A stretch of DNA of 44,863 bases from Planctomycetota bacterium (GTDB lineage: Bacteria > Planctomycetota > SZUA-567 > H5-PLA8): assembly GCA_016200135.1 (NCBI GenBank), contig JACQFI010000054.1, positions 1 through 44,863 on the forward strand, given 5' to 3'. Positions 24,038-32,265 of this stretch are shown one piece after another. Each line of letters begins with the position of its first letter. Position 1 is the stretch's first letter. The position numbers and the translations under genes are program-made. A model generated the notes under the pieces. The model had not been told where the DNA came from. It made no database searches and saw only the letters and a list, made by a program, of their open reading frames with translations.

Positions 24038-26056
24038 TCATTTAGCGCCCCCTTCCTTCTTCGGGGCGGGTGCAGGAACTGGCGCTGGCGGAGCATTGTC
24101 CGCGGGTTTGACTTTCACGTCCATGCCGCTCGAATAGTGCGCGTTCAACGTTCCTTCCGCGAACAGCAGCGCGATCTCCGCTTTCTTGTAGTCCGCCACG
24201 GCGTCGATATAGCCAAATTGCGCGTTCAGGCGGTCGGTGTTCTTTTGCAGGAGCTCGAAAGCGGGATAGCTCTTGCCCTGCTCCAGCGCCGGAACCCGTC
24301 CATTATTCCACAGATCGACCACGGTCTGATAGACGCGCTCCGCCGTCTCCTTATTCTTCAGCGCAATCGCGACCCGCTTCTTACCTGTATCTAGCGCGGC
24401 CAAGGCGTCGTTGAGCCGCTTGTCCACCAGGTTGACAACCTTACCGGCATTCTTTTCGGACTGCATGTAAAGCGCGCTGGCCTCGTTCAGCCGTTCTTCC
24501 GCGGGGCGGTTGCCCCAAGGCATGCTGAAGTTGAGGCCGATAAAGTTGTTTTTCGAGTCCGGATGAACCAAGCGCCCAATCGCTTGCTTTTGATTGCCGA
24601 AGCCGTAGACCGCGTTGTTTTCCTGGTACGACATGCCGGCCACGAGCTTCACATTCGGGCGGCTCTGGTTCTCCGCGAACTTCAGGTTGATCTTCGAGAA
24701 CTCAAGGTCGTTCTGGGTCACCTTGATGTCGGGGTTGTTTCCCATCGCCGTATCGTACGCTTCCGCGGGCTTGTATGGCAGATTGGCGCCCAGGCGCGGT
24801 GTGTAGTGCGAGGGAAGCAGGACGACTTCTTTTTCGTAATCGAGCAAATTGCGCATGGAGTTGGATGCCACTAGGTAATCGGCCCAAGCGCCTTCTTCGA
24901 TTCCCTTGATTTTGGCGATCTCGGTCTGAACTTGGTTCTTTTCATACGCCGTCGCGCGCCCAGCCTGAATCATCTTTTCCGTGTTGCCCAGGATCTCTTC
25001 CAGATTGGCCCTCGTCTTGGACACCATCTCAAGACGCCTGACCGTCCGGACCAGTTCCCAATAGGTCTGACCCACGGCCGAAAGGTTCGCATTGATGGCG
25101 CTGTTGAGGTCCCAGAACGCCCGTTCACGCGCAATCTTGGCCAGTTTGATGGAGGCGTCGGGGAAGCCGTACCGGCCCCAGTCTTTACACATGGGCACCG
25201 GGACGGAGAGGTTCACATTAAGGTTGCTCGTCCAGGGCCTGGAGTTCGCATCGGAGACCGGGTTTCGGTCGTTCACGTGGATCGAGTCGAGGCTGATGTT
25301 GTAGCTCGCGCCCCACGGGATCTGCTGCGAGAGGGTAAGCACGGAAGACTGCACCACGCTGATGCTGCGGAAGCTGGCGAAGTCGAATCCGCCCAGCGGA
25401 TGGATCGGTGGCGGCCCCAGGAGGCCCGAGACGTTGACGCCGTCGATGATGATCTGCGGTTGAATGACGCCCGTAGAGGTGCCGTCCTCGAAAGCCTTCT
25501 GGAAGATCTGGAACTCCGATGAGAGCAGGTCCCCGTCGAAGCGATTCCGGAAGATGAAGTGCTTGCGAATATAGGAGTGCGAATACGTCAGTCCCAGGTT
25601 CATCGAGATCACCGGGTCGTAGACGCCCTTGGCGGCCATGACATCGGAGCCCGCTTTTTCAAGGCCGTGCTGCGCGAAGCGAATGGTCAGGTTCTTGACC
25701 AGCGTCCGCGCGGCGGCTTCTTCCACCGTCATATCCACGACTTTCTTTCCCACTAAGTATTGCTGAGCGCCAGACGGGCTCGCCGCCTTGAAGGCATTGA
25801 GGATCAGATCGTAGGAGGACTTTTCTTCTTCCAGAGGCGGTCCGCCGACTTCCGGAGCCGCTTGTGGCGCCGCAACCGGTTGCCCTTGAGGTGCCGCAAC
25901 GGGAACGGCTTCAGACGTCTTGACGTGTGCCGCTGCTTTTTCGACGGGCGCAACCGCGGTGGGCACCGCGTTCTCCGCTGCGGAAACTCCGAGCGCAGCG
26001 AGCAGAAAAAGAGGAATCAAGAAGGGGAGTCGTATGCGAGTTGGATTTGGCAGCAC
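24038..26056 (-). CDS. TolC-family outer-membrane channel protein, paralogue 1
   Basis: A 672-residue exported protein with a GTG start at 26056 (AAAGGG upstream). The signal peptide is RLPFLIPLFLLAALGVSAAE. A Pro/Ala/Val-rich linker (about 28-75) precedes the TolC fold. Landmarks are GVYDPVISMNLGLTYSHSY, IPWGASYNISLDSI, PWTSNLNVNLSVPVPMCKDWG, a coil (RRLEMVSKTRANLEEILGNTEKM) and a second repeat ending DYKKAEIALLFAEGTLN. The C-terminal tail is Pro/Lys-rich. It is the promoter-proximal gene of the channel operon, and its stop overlaps the next possible start. Divergence from its two paralogues is clear but the strand and turn order is conserved. Confidence 0.88.
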   Translation of the reverse strand: MLPNPTRIRLPFLIPLFLLAALGVSAAENAVPTAVAPVEKAAAHVKTSEAVPVAAPQGQPVAAPQAAPEVGGPPLEEEKSSYDLILNAFKAASPSGAQQYLVGKKVVDMTVEEAAARTLVKNLTIRFAQHGLEKAGSDVMAAKGVYDPVISMNLGLTYSHSYIRKHFIFRNRFDGDLLSSEFQIFQKAFEDGTSTGVIQPQIIIDGVNVSGLLGPPPIHPLGGFDFASFRSISVVQSSVLTLSQQIPWGASYNISLDSIHVNDRNPVSDANSRPWTSNLNVNLSVPVPMCKDWGRYGFPDASIKLAKIARERAFWDLNSAINANLSAVGQTYWELVRTVRRLEMVSKTRANLEEILGNTEKMIQAGRATAYEKNQVQTEIAKIKGIEEGAWADYLVASNSMRNLLDYEKEVVLLPSHYTPRLGANLPYKPAEAYDTAMGNNPDIKVTQNDLEFSKINLKFAENQSRPNVKLVAGMSYQENNAVYGFGNQKQAIGRLVHPDSKNNFIGLNFSMPWGNRPAEERLNEASALYMQSEKNAGKVVNLVDKRLNDALAALDTGKKRVAIALKNKETAERVYQTVVDLWNNGRVPALEQGKSYPAFELLQKNTDRLNAQFGYIDAVADYKKAEIALLFAEGTLNAHYSSGMDVKVKPADNAPPAPVPAPAPKKEGGAK

Positions 26057-26109
26057 GGTTTTCCCTTTTCCTGCCCATAATGCACAAGGGCAGTTGTTTC
26101 AAACAGATT

Positions 26110-26133
26110 GCAAGGGTGAACATATTCCCTTGC
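26110..26133. promoter_or_regulatory. 7-bp inverted repeat in the TolC operon leader
   Basis: GCAAGGG (26110-26116) and CCCTTGC (26127-26133) around a 10-nt spacer, between the putative promoter and the GTG start of paralogue 1. It could be an RNA hairpin in the leader or a protein operator. Confidence 0.4.
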
Positions 26134-26166
26134 ACCGGCAGCAGCTATCCTGATTTGAGGCCGCTA

Positions 26167-26194
26167 TTTCTAGTCCCTTTCTTTCTCCTGTCAA
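26167..26194 (-). promoter_or_regulatory. Putative promoter of the TolC operon
   Basis: On the minus strand a perfect -35 TTGACA (26194 to 26189), 16-nt spacer, and TAGAAA (26172 to 26167) as a weak -10. It lies about 110 bp upstream of the first TolC gene in the only strongly AT-rich stretch nearby. Confidence 0.45.
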
Positions 26195-26221
26195 ATGAAT
26201 ATGGGATTAGCTTCAAAATCT

Positions 26222-26293
26222 AATACGTATTTTATTAGGCATCGCATTCCGGTCTGCCTATGAGGTACAACCTTTTATTTTAACTATAGTTAA
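26222..26293. promoter_or_regulatory. Two AT-rich perfect palindromes upstream of the TolC operon
   Basis: AATACGTATT (26222-26231) and the 14-bp TTAACTATAGTTAA (26280-26293), both perfect palindromes, lie between the ABC exporter stop and the TolC promoter. Spacing (about 58 bp centre to centre) and position upstream of the -35 fit activator or repressor binding sites. No factor is identified. Confidence 0.35.
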
Positions 26294-26317
26294 GTGATTT
26301 TTTTGTGTCTCTACTGC

Positions 26318-28279
26318 TTATTCGTCGGAAGAATCCGCGATTTGATGCGATGCAAATCGCGCATACATTTGGGCATAAGTTCCTTTAAGAGCAACAAGTT
26401 CCGAGTGCGTCCCACGCTCAATAATCTTGCCGTGCTCCAGCACGATGATGCAGTCGGCCTTGGTGATCGTCGAAAGCCGATGGGCCACGATCACGGTTGT
26501 GCGCTCTTTGACCAGTTTTTCCAGCGCGGTCTGAATCTTGTTCTCGGTCACGGTGTCGATGGAAGAGGTGGCTTCATCGAGCAGGAAGATACTGGGATTG
26601 GCGATCAGGACGCGGGTAAAACAGATGAGTTGCCGCAAGCCCAGCGAGATGCTGGCACCGCGCTCGCCGACCTGGGTCAGGTAGCCATCGGGGAGCGCCC
26701 GGAAGGTTTCGTGAATCCCCAGATCTTGGGCCGCTTTATGAATCTCGTCCTGCGTGGCTTCGGGACGGGGATAGCGGATATTGTCGAGAATGGTGCCTTC
26801 AAAGAGGTAGTTCACCTGCAGGACCAGCCCCATCTGCTTATGCAGGCTCCGCAAGGTGGCGTCGCGAATGTCCATGCCATCGACGGTGATCTTCCCGGCC
26901 TGGAATTCGTAGAACCGCGCCAAAAGCGATAGCATGCTCGATTTGCCCGAACCCGTGGCGCCGACCAGAGCGAACGTCTTGCCGGCGGGAATCTCGAGCT
27001 GGACGCCATGCAAGACTGGCCGCGCGGGATCGTAGCCAAAGGTGACGTTGTCGAAGACGATATGGCCTTTCAGCCGGGGGACCTCCAGGGCCTTGGGCTT
27101 ATCTTCAACGCCCGGTTTGCGGTCGAGAAAGTCGAAGATGCGTTCGGCCGAGGCCATGGTCTGCATCAAGGTATTGTAGAAGTTGCCCATAGTTATGGTG
27201 GGGCGCATGAAGTACCCCCAATAAAAGTAGACCTGAATCACCTGTCCCGCGGTCAGCGCGTCGGCTTCCGCCAGGGTTCCCTGGACCACTTGCTGGCGAT
27301 CGTACAAGACGAGCACGCTGCCATACGCGAGCACGATCACTTGGCCGGCAAAGCCGAGGAACTCGATCAGCGGCTGATAGAGTCCGTTGATGTTCGCGGC
27401 CTTGAGGTTGTTGATCGTGTTGGCGTCCTGCAGTTCGTTGTACCGGCTCAAGTTCTCGTCCTGCCGGTTAAAGGCCGAGACCACGCGCACGCCCGTGATG
27501 TTCTCGGCCAGGTTGGCGGTCATCTTCGAGAAGTGGACGCGGATCGTCTGCCAGGCCTTGCCGATGCGGTTGCGATAGAGCTGGTTGCAGAACGCCAGCA
27601 CGGGAATCAGCCACGCCAGCGCCACGAAGAGATGCCAGTCGGTGTAGAGAATCAACGCGCCGGAGCCGCACATAAGGAGCAGATTGAGGACCAGCGTGTT
27701 GATGCCGTTGATCACGGAGCCGCGCAGCGCGTCCATGTCGCTGGTGCCGCGGGTCAGGATGCGGCCTAGCTTCGTCTTGTCGAAGAAGGACATGGAGAGG
27801 CGCTGCAGGTGGTCGAAGAGCGCCATGCGCAGGTCCACGATCACGCGCTCGCCGCATCGGTTCGCCGTCCAGATTTGCAGGGCGTCGAAGAGCAGCGCCA
27901 AGGCCATCGCGCCCATCCAAAAGGCCGCCATCATCAGGATGTGGTCCGCCGACTTGGCCTTGATCTCCACGTCGATGATCTGCCGGACGATGCGCGGGGA
28001 GACCAGTTCGAAGGCCACCGAGAGCACCCCGCAGACGACGCCCCAGGTGTACAGAGTTCGGTAGGGCCGCAGCCAGCTTAACAGCCGCAGGATGAGCTTA
28101 AACGAGATGGGCCGGTAGCGCGGTTCGTCCTCGGGGCGCTCGGGCGCCTCCGCGGAATGTTCCAGCGGCGGACGGCGCTCGCGGCTCGAAGTCTGCGCGG
28201 CGGATACGCGCGCGGACTTGCCCACCTCCGGTTTTCCGGGCGCGAATTCCGGCTGCGCCGCGGTGGCGTCATTCTTCAT
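26318..28279 (-). CDS. ABC exporter half-transporter with degenerate signature motif
   Basis: A 653-residue half-transporter: a disordered N-terminus (1-57), six transmembrane helices (about 65-350) and an ATPase domain with Walker A GATGSGKSS, intact Walker B FLLDEATSS and H-loop VAHRLST. The signature motif is ISLGLRQ instead of LSGGQ. Its partner (28269-30191) has the complementary defects: normal LSGGQ but a defective Walker B and H-loop. Together they would make one catalytic and one degenerate nucleotide site, as in asymmetric exporters such as TM287/288. The ATG at 28279 lies inside the partner's last codons (11-bp overlap), so the two are co-translated. Substrate unknown; lipid or drug export is usual for this class. 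Confidence 0.9.
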   Translation of the reverse strand: MKNDATAAQPEFAPGKPEVGKSARVSAAQTSSRERRPPLEHSAEAPERPEDEPRYRPISFKLILRLLSWLRPYRTLYTWGVVCGVLSVAFELVSPRIVRQIIDVEIKAKSADHILMMAAFWMGAMALALLFDALQIWTANRCGERVIVDLRMALFDHLQRLSMSFFDKTKLGRILTRGTSDMDALRGSVINGINTLVLNLLLMCGSGALILYTDWHLFVALAWLIPVLAFCNQLYRNRIGKAWQTIRVHFSKMTANLAENITGVRVVSAFNRQDENLSRYNELQDANTINNLKAANINGLYQPLIEFLGFAGQVIVLAYGSVLVLYDRQQVVQGTLAEADALTAGQVIQVYFYWGYFMRPTITMGNFYNTLMQTMASAERIFDFLDRKPGVEDKPKALEVPRLKGHIVFDNVTFGYDPARPVLHGVQLEIPAGKTFALVGATGSGKSSMLSLLARFYEFQAGKITVDGMDIRDATLRSLHKQMGLVLQVNYLFEGTILDNIRYPRPEATQDEIHKAAQDLGIHETFRALPDGYLTQVGERGASISLGLRQLICFTRVLIANPSIFLLDEATSSIDTVTENKIQTALEKLVKERTTVIVAHRLSTITKADCIIVLEHGKIIERGTHSELVALKGTYAQMYARFASHQIADSSDE

Positions 28280-30191
28280 CGTCTTTAAACCTTCCGCTGC
28301 GCCGTTCGCTGGCGCGCGTGATGCGATCCATGTGGGAGTAGGTCGAGCCCCAGTCGCCTTCCACGGCGGCGAACTGGCTCGAGGCCACGTCCCGGTAGTA
28401 CCCCGGCGCCCCCATCAATTCGTCGTGCGTGCCGCTCTGTACGATGCGGCCCTGTTCGAGCACCAGAATCAGATCGGCCTGGCGGGCGGTGGAGATGCGG
28501 CTCGTAATCAAAAAGACCGTGCGTCCGGCCATCAGTTTTTCGAGTTCCTGGCGGATCTGCGCCTCGGTCTCGGGGTCCACCGCCGAGAGCGCGTCGTCAA
28601 GCACGAGGATGCGCGGGTTGTGCAGGAGCGCCCGGGCGATGGCCAGGCGCTGCCGCTGCCCGCCGGAGAGGCTCGCGCCGTACTCGCCGATCACCGAATT
28701 GTACTTGTTGGGCAGGCGGTCGATGAACTCGTGCGCATGCGCGATCCGCGCGGCTTCCATGATCTGTTCGAGCGGGGCGTTGAGATCCGAGTACGCGATG
28801 TTGCGCGCGATCGAGTCGCTGAAGAGGTAATTCTCCTGGAAGACGTAGCCCACGCCGGAACGCACGCTGCGGATCGTCGCATCCCGCAGGTCCACGCCGT
28901 CGATCTCCACGCGTCCCAGGTCCGGGTCGTAGAAACGCCCCAGCAGCGCGGAGAGCGTCGTCTTGCCCGAACCGGTTCGGCCGACGAGCGCCACCTTGGA
29001 ACCGGCCGGCACCGTAAAGGAGACATCGTTCACCACCGCTTTGCCGGGTTCGTAGCCGAACGTCACGCGGACGAACTTCACCGCGCCGCCGCCTGGGCGC
29101 AGCGGCACGGCCTCGGGGCTCTCCGGCGTGGTGTCGGGACAATCGAGCAGTTCGAACAGGCGCGCGCTCGAGACCACCGCGCGCTGATAGGCGTCGGTGA
29201 TCCCGTTGATCTGCTGCACGCGCGCCAGCAGCAGACCCATGGCCGAGCCGAAGACGATCAGGTCGCCCAATTCCAGGATATGCTGCTGCACCAGGACCGC
29301 GCCCAGCGTAAAGAGACAGACATGGGAAGCCGTCGCGATGCCCCGGATCAGCGGCGTCATGCGCACCTGCAGCCCGACGCCTTCGAGCATGCGCTTCAGG
29401 AGCGTCTCGCAGCGGCCTTTGAACTTATTGCGCTCAATGTCTTCGGTGGCGAACGCGCGGACCACGTGCACGCCCGCGATGTTCTCGGTGAGCACCTGCA
29501 CGACTTCGTCGGACGCATCCATCTGGCGTTCGTAAATCGGCTGCGAGAGCAGCGCATAGCGCCGGATCGCCCAGAACCACAGCGGCAGCGACGCGACGGC
29601 CGCAAGGGCCATCATGGCCGAGCCCTGCAGCATAAGGACGAAGCAGCCGGCCATGGTGAACAGGATGTCGATCCCGCCGAAGAGGCCCTGGTTGATGAAG
29701 AGCCGCACGTTCTGCAGGTCGCCCAGCGAGCGGTTGATCATCTCGCCCGTGGAAAACTGGTCGTGAAAGGAGAAGCCCACGCGCTGCAGCCGGTCGTAGA
29801 CCGCCGCGCGCATGTAGTAGACCATCGACATGCTTTGCCAGGTTTGGGTGACCGTCTTGGCCCAGGCAAAGATACCCAGGACGATGCGTGCGAGTCCGAG
29901 CCAGAGCAGCGCGTGCCAGAGTGCTTCGCCGCGGCCGCCCGGCGTATGCAGCCACGCCCACACGCCACCATCGGCCCGCTCGGCATTCTCGGCCTTGGCC
30001 AGTTGTTCGACGATGTTGACGGGCGTTTTTAGGAGGTACAGCGTCGCGACTTCCGTAATGCTGTACGCAATGTAGAAGAACGCGTTGACCGACACGTGCA
30101 GCTTGACCGGCGACATGAAGGCATACATGCGCCGGATCAGCCGCCATTGCGCTCGCAAGCCGCCGGCGGCTTTAACATCGTTCGTACTCAC
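28269..30191 (-). CDS. ABC exporter half-transporter with degenerate Walker B and H-loop
   Basis: About 640 residues. The GTG at 30191 is preferred because the longer frame upstream encodes an unlikely Arg/Cys-rich stretch. Six membrane helices come first, with coupling sequences such as FSFHDQFSTGEMINRSLGD. The ATPase domain has Walker A GRTGSGKTT and a canonical signature LSGGQRQ, but Walker B ends in LVLDDALSAVD (Asp instead of the catalytic Glu) and the H-loop is ITSRIST (Ser instead of His). This is the expected degenerate half of a heterodimeric exporter. It lies 133 bp downstream of the TMTC-like gene, on the same strand. Confidence 0.9.
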   Translation of the reverse strand: MSTNDVKAAGGLRAQWRLIRRMYAFMSPVKLHVSVNAFFYIAYSITEVATLYLLKTPVNIVEQLAKAENAERADGGVWAWLHTPGGRGEALWHALLWLGLARIVLGIFAWAKTVTQTWQSMSMVYYMRAAVYDRLQRVGFSFHDQFSTGEMINRSLGDLQNVRLFINQGLFGGIDILFTMAGCFVLMLQGSAMMALAAVASLPLWFWAIRRYALLSQPIYERQMDASDEVVQVLTENIAGVHVVRAFATEDIERNKFKGRCETLLKRMLEGVGLQVRMTPLIRGIATASHVCLFTLGAVLVQQHILELGDLIVFGSAMGLLLARVQQINGITDAYQRAVVSSARLFELLDCPDTTPESPEAVPLRPGGGAVKFVRVTFGYEPGKAVVNDVSFTVPAGSKVALVGRTGSGKTTLSALLGRFYDPDLGRVEIDGVDLRDATIRSVRSGVGYVFQENYLFSDSIARNIAYSDLNAPLEQIMEAARIAHAHEFIDRLPNKYNSVIGEYGASLSGGQRQRLAIARALLHNPRILVLDDALSAVDPETEAQIRQELEKLMAGRTVFLITSRISTARQADLILVLEQGRIVQSGTHDELMGAPGYYRDVASSQFAAVEGDWGSTYSHMDRITRASERRSGRFKDDEE

Positions 30192-30324
30192 TACAAAAGA
30201 GCGCTCCCGCGCGAAGAGTCTAGGTAAGCCTGCCGCAGTACAGTGTGGAACAGGCCTCGAAAGGGTGCAGGAAATCTTTCTAACGCAACGCGCCCGCAAG
30301 ACAAACGAAGAAGATTCGGAATCG

Positions 30325-32205
30325 TCACGGCGGCGTGCTGGGAGGCAAGGTGGCCAGCATTTTCAGCGCCGCCGCGTGCGCCTTGCTCGTGTCCGGGATG
30401 CTTCGCAAGCCCTGCGCCGCCGTCGCGCGAATGCTGCGCGCTTTCTCTCTGTTGCCTTCTCTCTCGAACACTGCCGCCAACTCCAGCGCGGTCCCGGCCC
30501 AGAGCACCACGATTTCGTCCCGGGTCTCGCCTTCCGCGTGCGCCATCGCGCGCTCGAAATGCGCCGTAGCCTGCGGGAGATTTCCCATTCGATACACGGC
30601 CATGCCGTGCAGGCGTTCGGCGCGCGCCCACTGGCCGGGAAGAACGGGGATCCACGGCGGCGGCAGCAGCGCCGCATCGGCCTGCGTGATGGCGTCCTGG
30701 AAGCGCCCGCGCCGGAGATACAGATATCCCAAGTCCAGATGCGCGTCGGGCTGGTGCAGGTAGCGTTCGAAATCCGGCGCGGCCAGTCCCGCTTCAAAGG
30801 CCGCGATGGCGTGCCCGGCAAAGAGATTCGCGGCCTGCGGGTCCTCCAGCGCCCGCATTTTGACCTGCAATTCCTGCGCATAAAAGATCTGCGCATAACA
30901 GGATTGAGGCTCCTTCTCCGCCGCATCCGCGAAGAGTTGCATCGAATCATTAAAGGCCGCGCTGCGCACGAAACTGCTCGCCGTCCACGCCGCCGCCAGC
31001 CCCAGCACGCCGAGCGCCGCCAAACGGCTCACGCGCACCTTGGCGGCGCCCAACCGAGAAACGCCGCCTTGCGCCGCCAGGCCCACCGCCAGCCACAGGC
31101 CGGGCGCCGATAGGTACGCGTAGCGGTCCTGCATCAGGAAGGTGATGGTGAGGAAATTCAGGCAGGGCCCCAGCGCGGAGGCGAACCAGGCCCAGCCAAA
31201 AAGCGTGGCGCGCCGGTTCCGCGGTTCGCTCAAGAAGACCGTCGCCGCCACGAAGCCAACCAGCGCGAGCAGATTGATCCAGAAGCGGCCCGCAAAGACC
31301 GACGTGATAGGTGCGCCGCCGTAGAAGAAACTCAGGGAGACCGGCCAGATGAAATTCTGGACGTAGCGCCGGAGCACTTCCACATCGGTGAGCGCCACCG
31401 CCCAGATCGAACCGCCCAGCGTGGGGAGAAACGATTTGGCGCACCAGATCAGATTCGCGGCCGTAAAGGCCGCCGTGAGCAGGACCCACGGCGCGACGCG
31501 CCCCAGCGCGCCTTTCCATCCGGCCAAACCCGTGCTTGCGCTTGCAGAGGTGCCGGCGTCTGAGTTGATGCGCGGCCGGCCGAGCACTTCCCACATGATT
31601 ACGACCGGGAAAAGCCCCAGCGCGGAGGGCTTCGCCAAAAGTGCGGCGCCATAGGCCAGCAACGCGAGCGCATGCAGCTTGAACGAGCGCGCGTCCAGGT
31701 AGATACAGAACGCCAGGAAACAGAAGAAGCCCGTGAGCACGTTCTTGCGCTCGATGGCCCAGCAGACCGATTCGCAGGCGCTGGGATGCAGCGCGAAGGC
31801 GGCCAGCACGAAGGCCGCCAAGCGCGCCCCCGCGCCCAGCCGCCGCGCCACCATCCAGACCATGGCGGAGGCCGCCGCGTGCCAGAGCAGATTGACCATG
31901 CGCGCGAGCGTTACCCAGGCTTCCGGATTCGACGCGCTCTGCGCGGGGAAGAGGGACTCGAAGATGACGCGGTCGAGCCGCAGCGAGACCAGGGTGAGCG
32001 GGAAGAAGAACTGGTGGTCCGGATGGTAGCGCAGCGCGTCCGACCAGGACCCCGTGCCGCTCCAAGCGAAGATCATCGGATCGTCGAAGCGTAAGAAAGG
32101 TCCGTTCCAGCAGCCCCAGAGCAGGGCGGGGGTGAGCAGCAGAAGGAGCAGCCAGCGCTTGGCCGGAGGTTGCAAAGTCTCGGCCGGCCCGGAGGCGGAT
32201 TCCAT
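30325..32205 (-). CDS. TMTC-like membrane protein with C-terminal TPRs
   Basis: A 626-residue protein. About ten hydrophobic helices (20-425) are followed by about 190 residues of TPR-like helices (LDLGYLYLRRGRFQDAITQADAAL; HGMAVYRMGNLPQATAHFERAM). Two hallmarks of the TMTC / GT-C group are present: the acidic pair FLRFDDPMIF near residue 40, in the first extramembrane loop, and HPSACESVCWAIERKNVLTG near residues 140-160. In eukaryotes, TMTC proteins are O-mannosyltransferases; bacterial homologues are largely uncharacterised. A protein or lipid glycosyltransferase role at the membrane is plausible but unproven. It lies between the FecR-like gene and the ABC pair, all on the minus strand. Confidence 0.75.
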   Translation of the reverse strand: MESASGPAETLQPPAKRWLLLLLLTPALLWGCWNGPFLRFDDPMIFAWSGTGSWSDALRYHPDHQFFFPLTLVSLRLDRVIFESLFPAQSASNPEAWVTLARMVNLLWHAAASAMVWMVARRLGAGARLAAFVLAAFALHPSACESVCWAIERKNVLTGFFCFLAFCIYLDARSFKLHALALLAYGAALLAKPSALGLFPVVIMWEVLGRPRINSDAGTSASASTGLAGWKGALGRVAPWVLLTAAFTAANLIWCAKSFLPTLGGSIWAVALTDVEVLRRYVQNFIWPVSLSFFYGGAPITSVFAGRFWINLLALVGFVAATVFLSEPRNRRATLFGWAWFASALGPCLNFLTITFLMQDRYAYLSAPGLWLAVGLAAQGGVSRLGAAKVRVSRLAALGVLGLAAAWTASSFVRSAAFNDSMQLFADAAEKEPQSCYAQIFYAQELQVKMRALEDPQAANLFAGHAIAAFEAGLAAPDFERYLHQPDAHLDLGYLYLRRGRFQDAITQADAALLPPPWIPVLPGQWARAERLHGMAVYRMGNLPQATAHFERAMAHAEGETRDEIVVLWAGTALELAAVFEREGNREKARSIRATAAQGLRSIPDTSKAHAAALKMLATLPPSTPP

Positions 32206-32265
32206 GGCGGGGATTATACGCGTGTTGGCCGGGAATCCAGGAGCGCCGGAACAGACGCGCCACCA

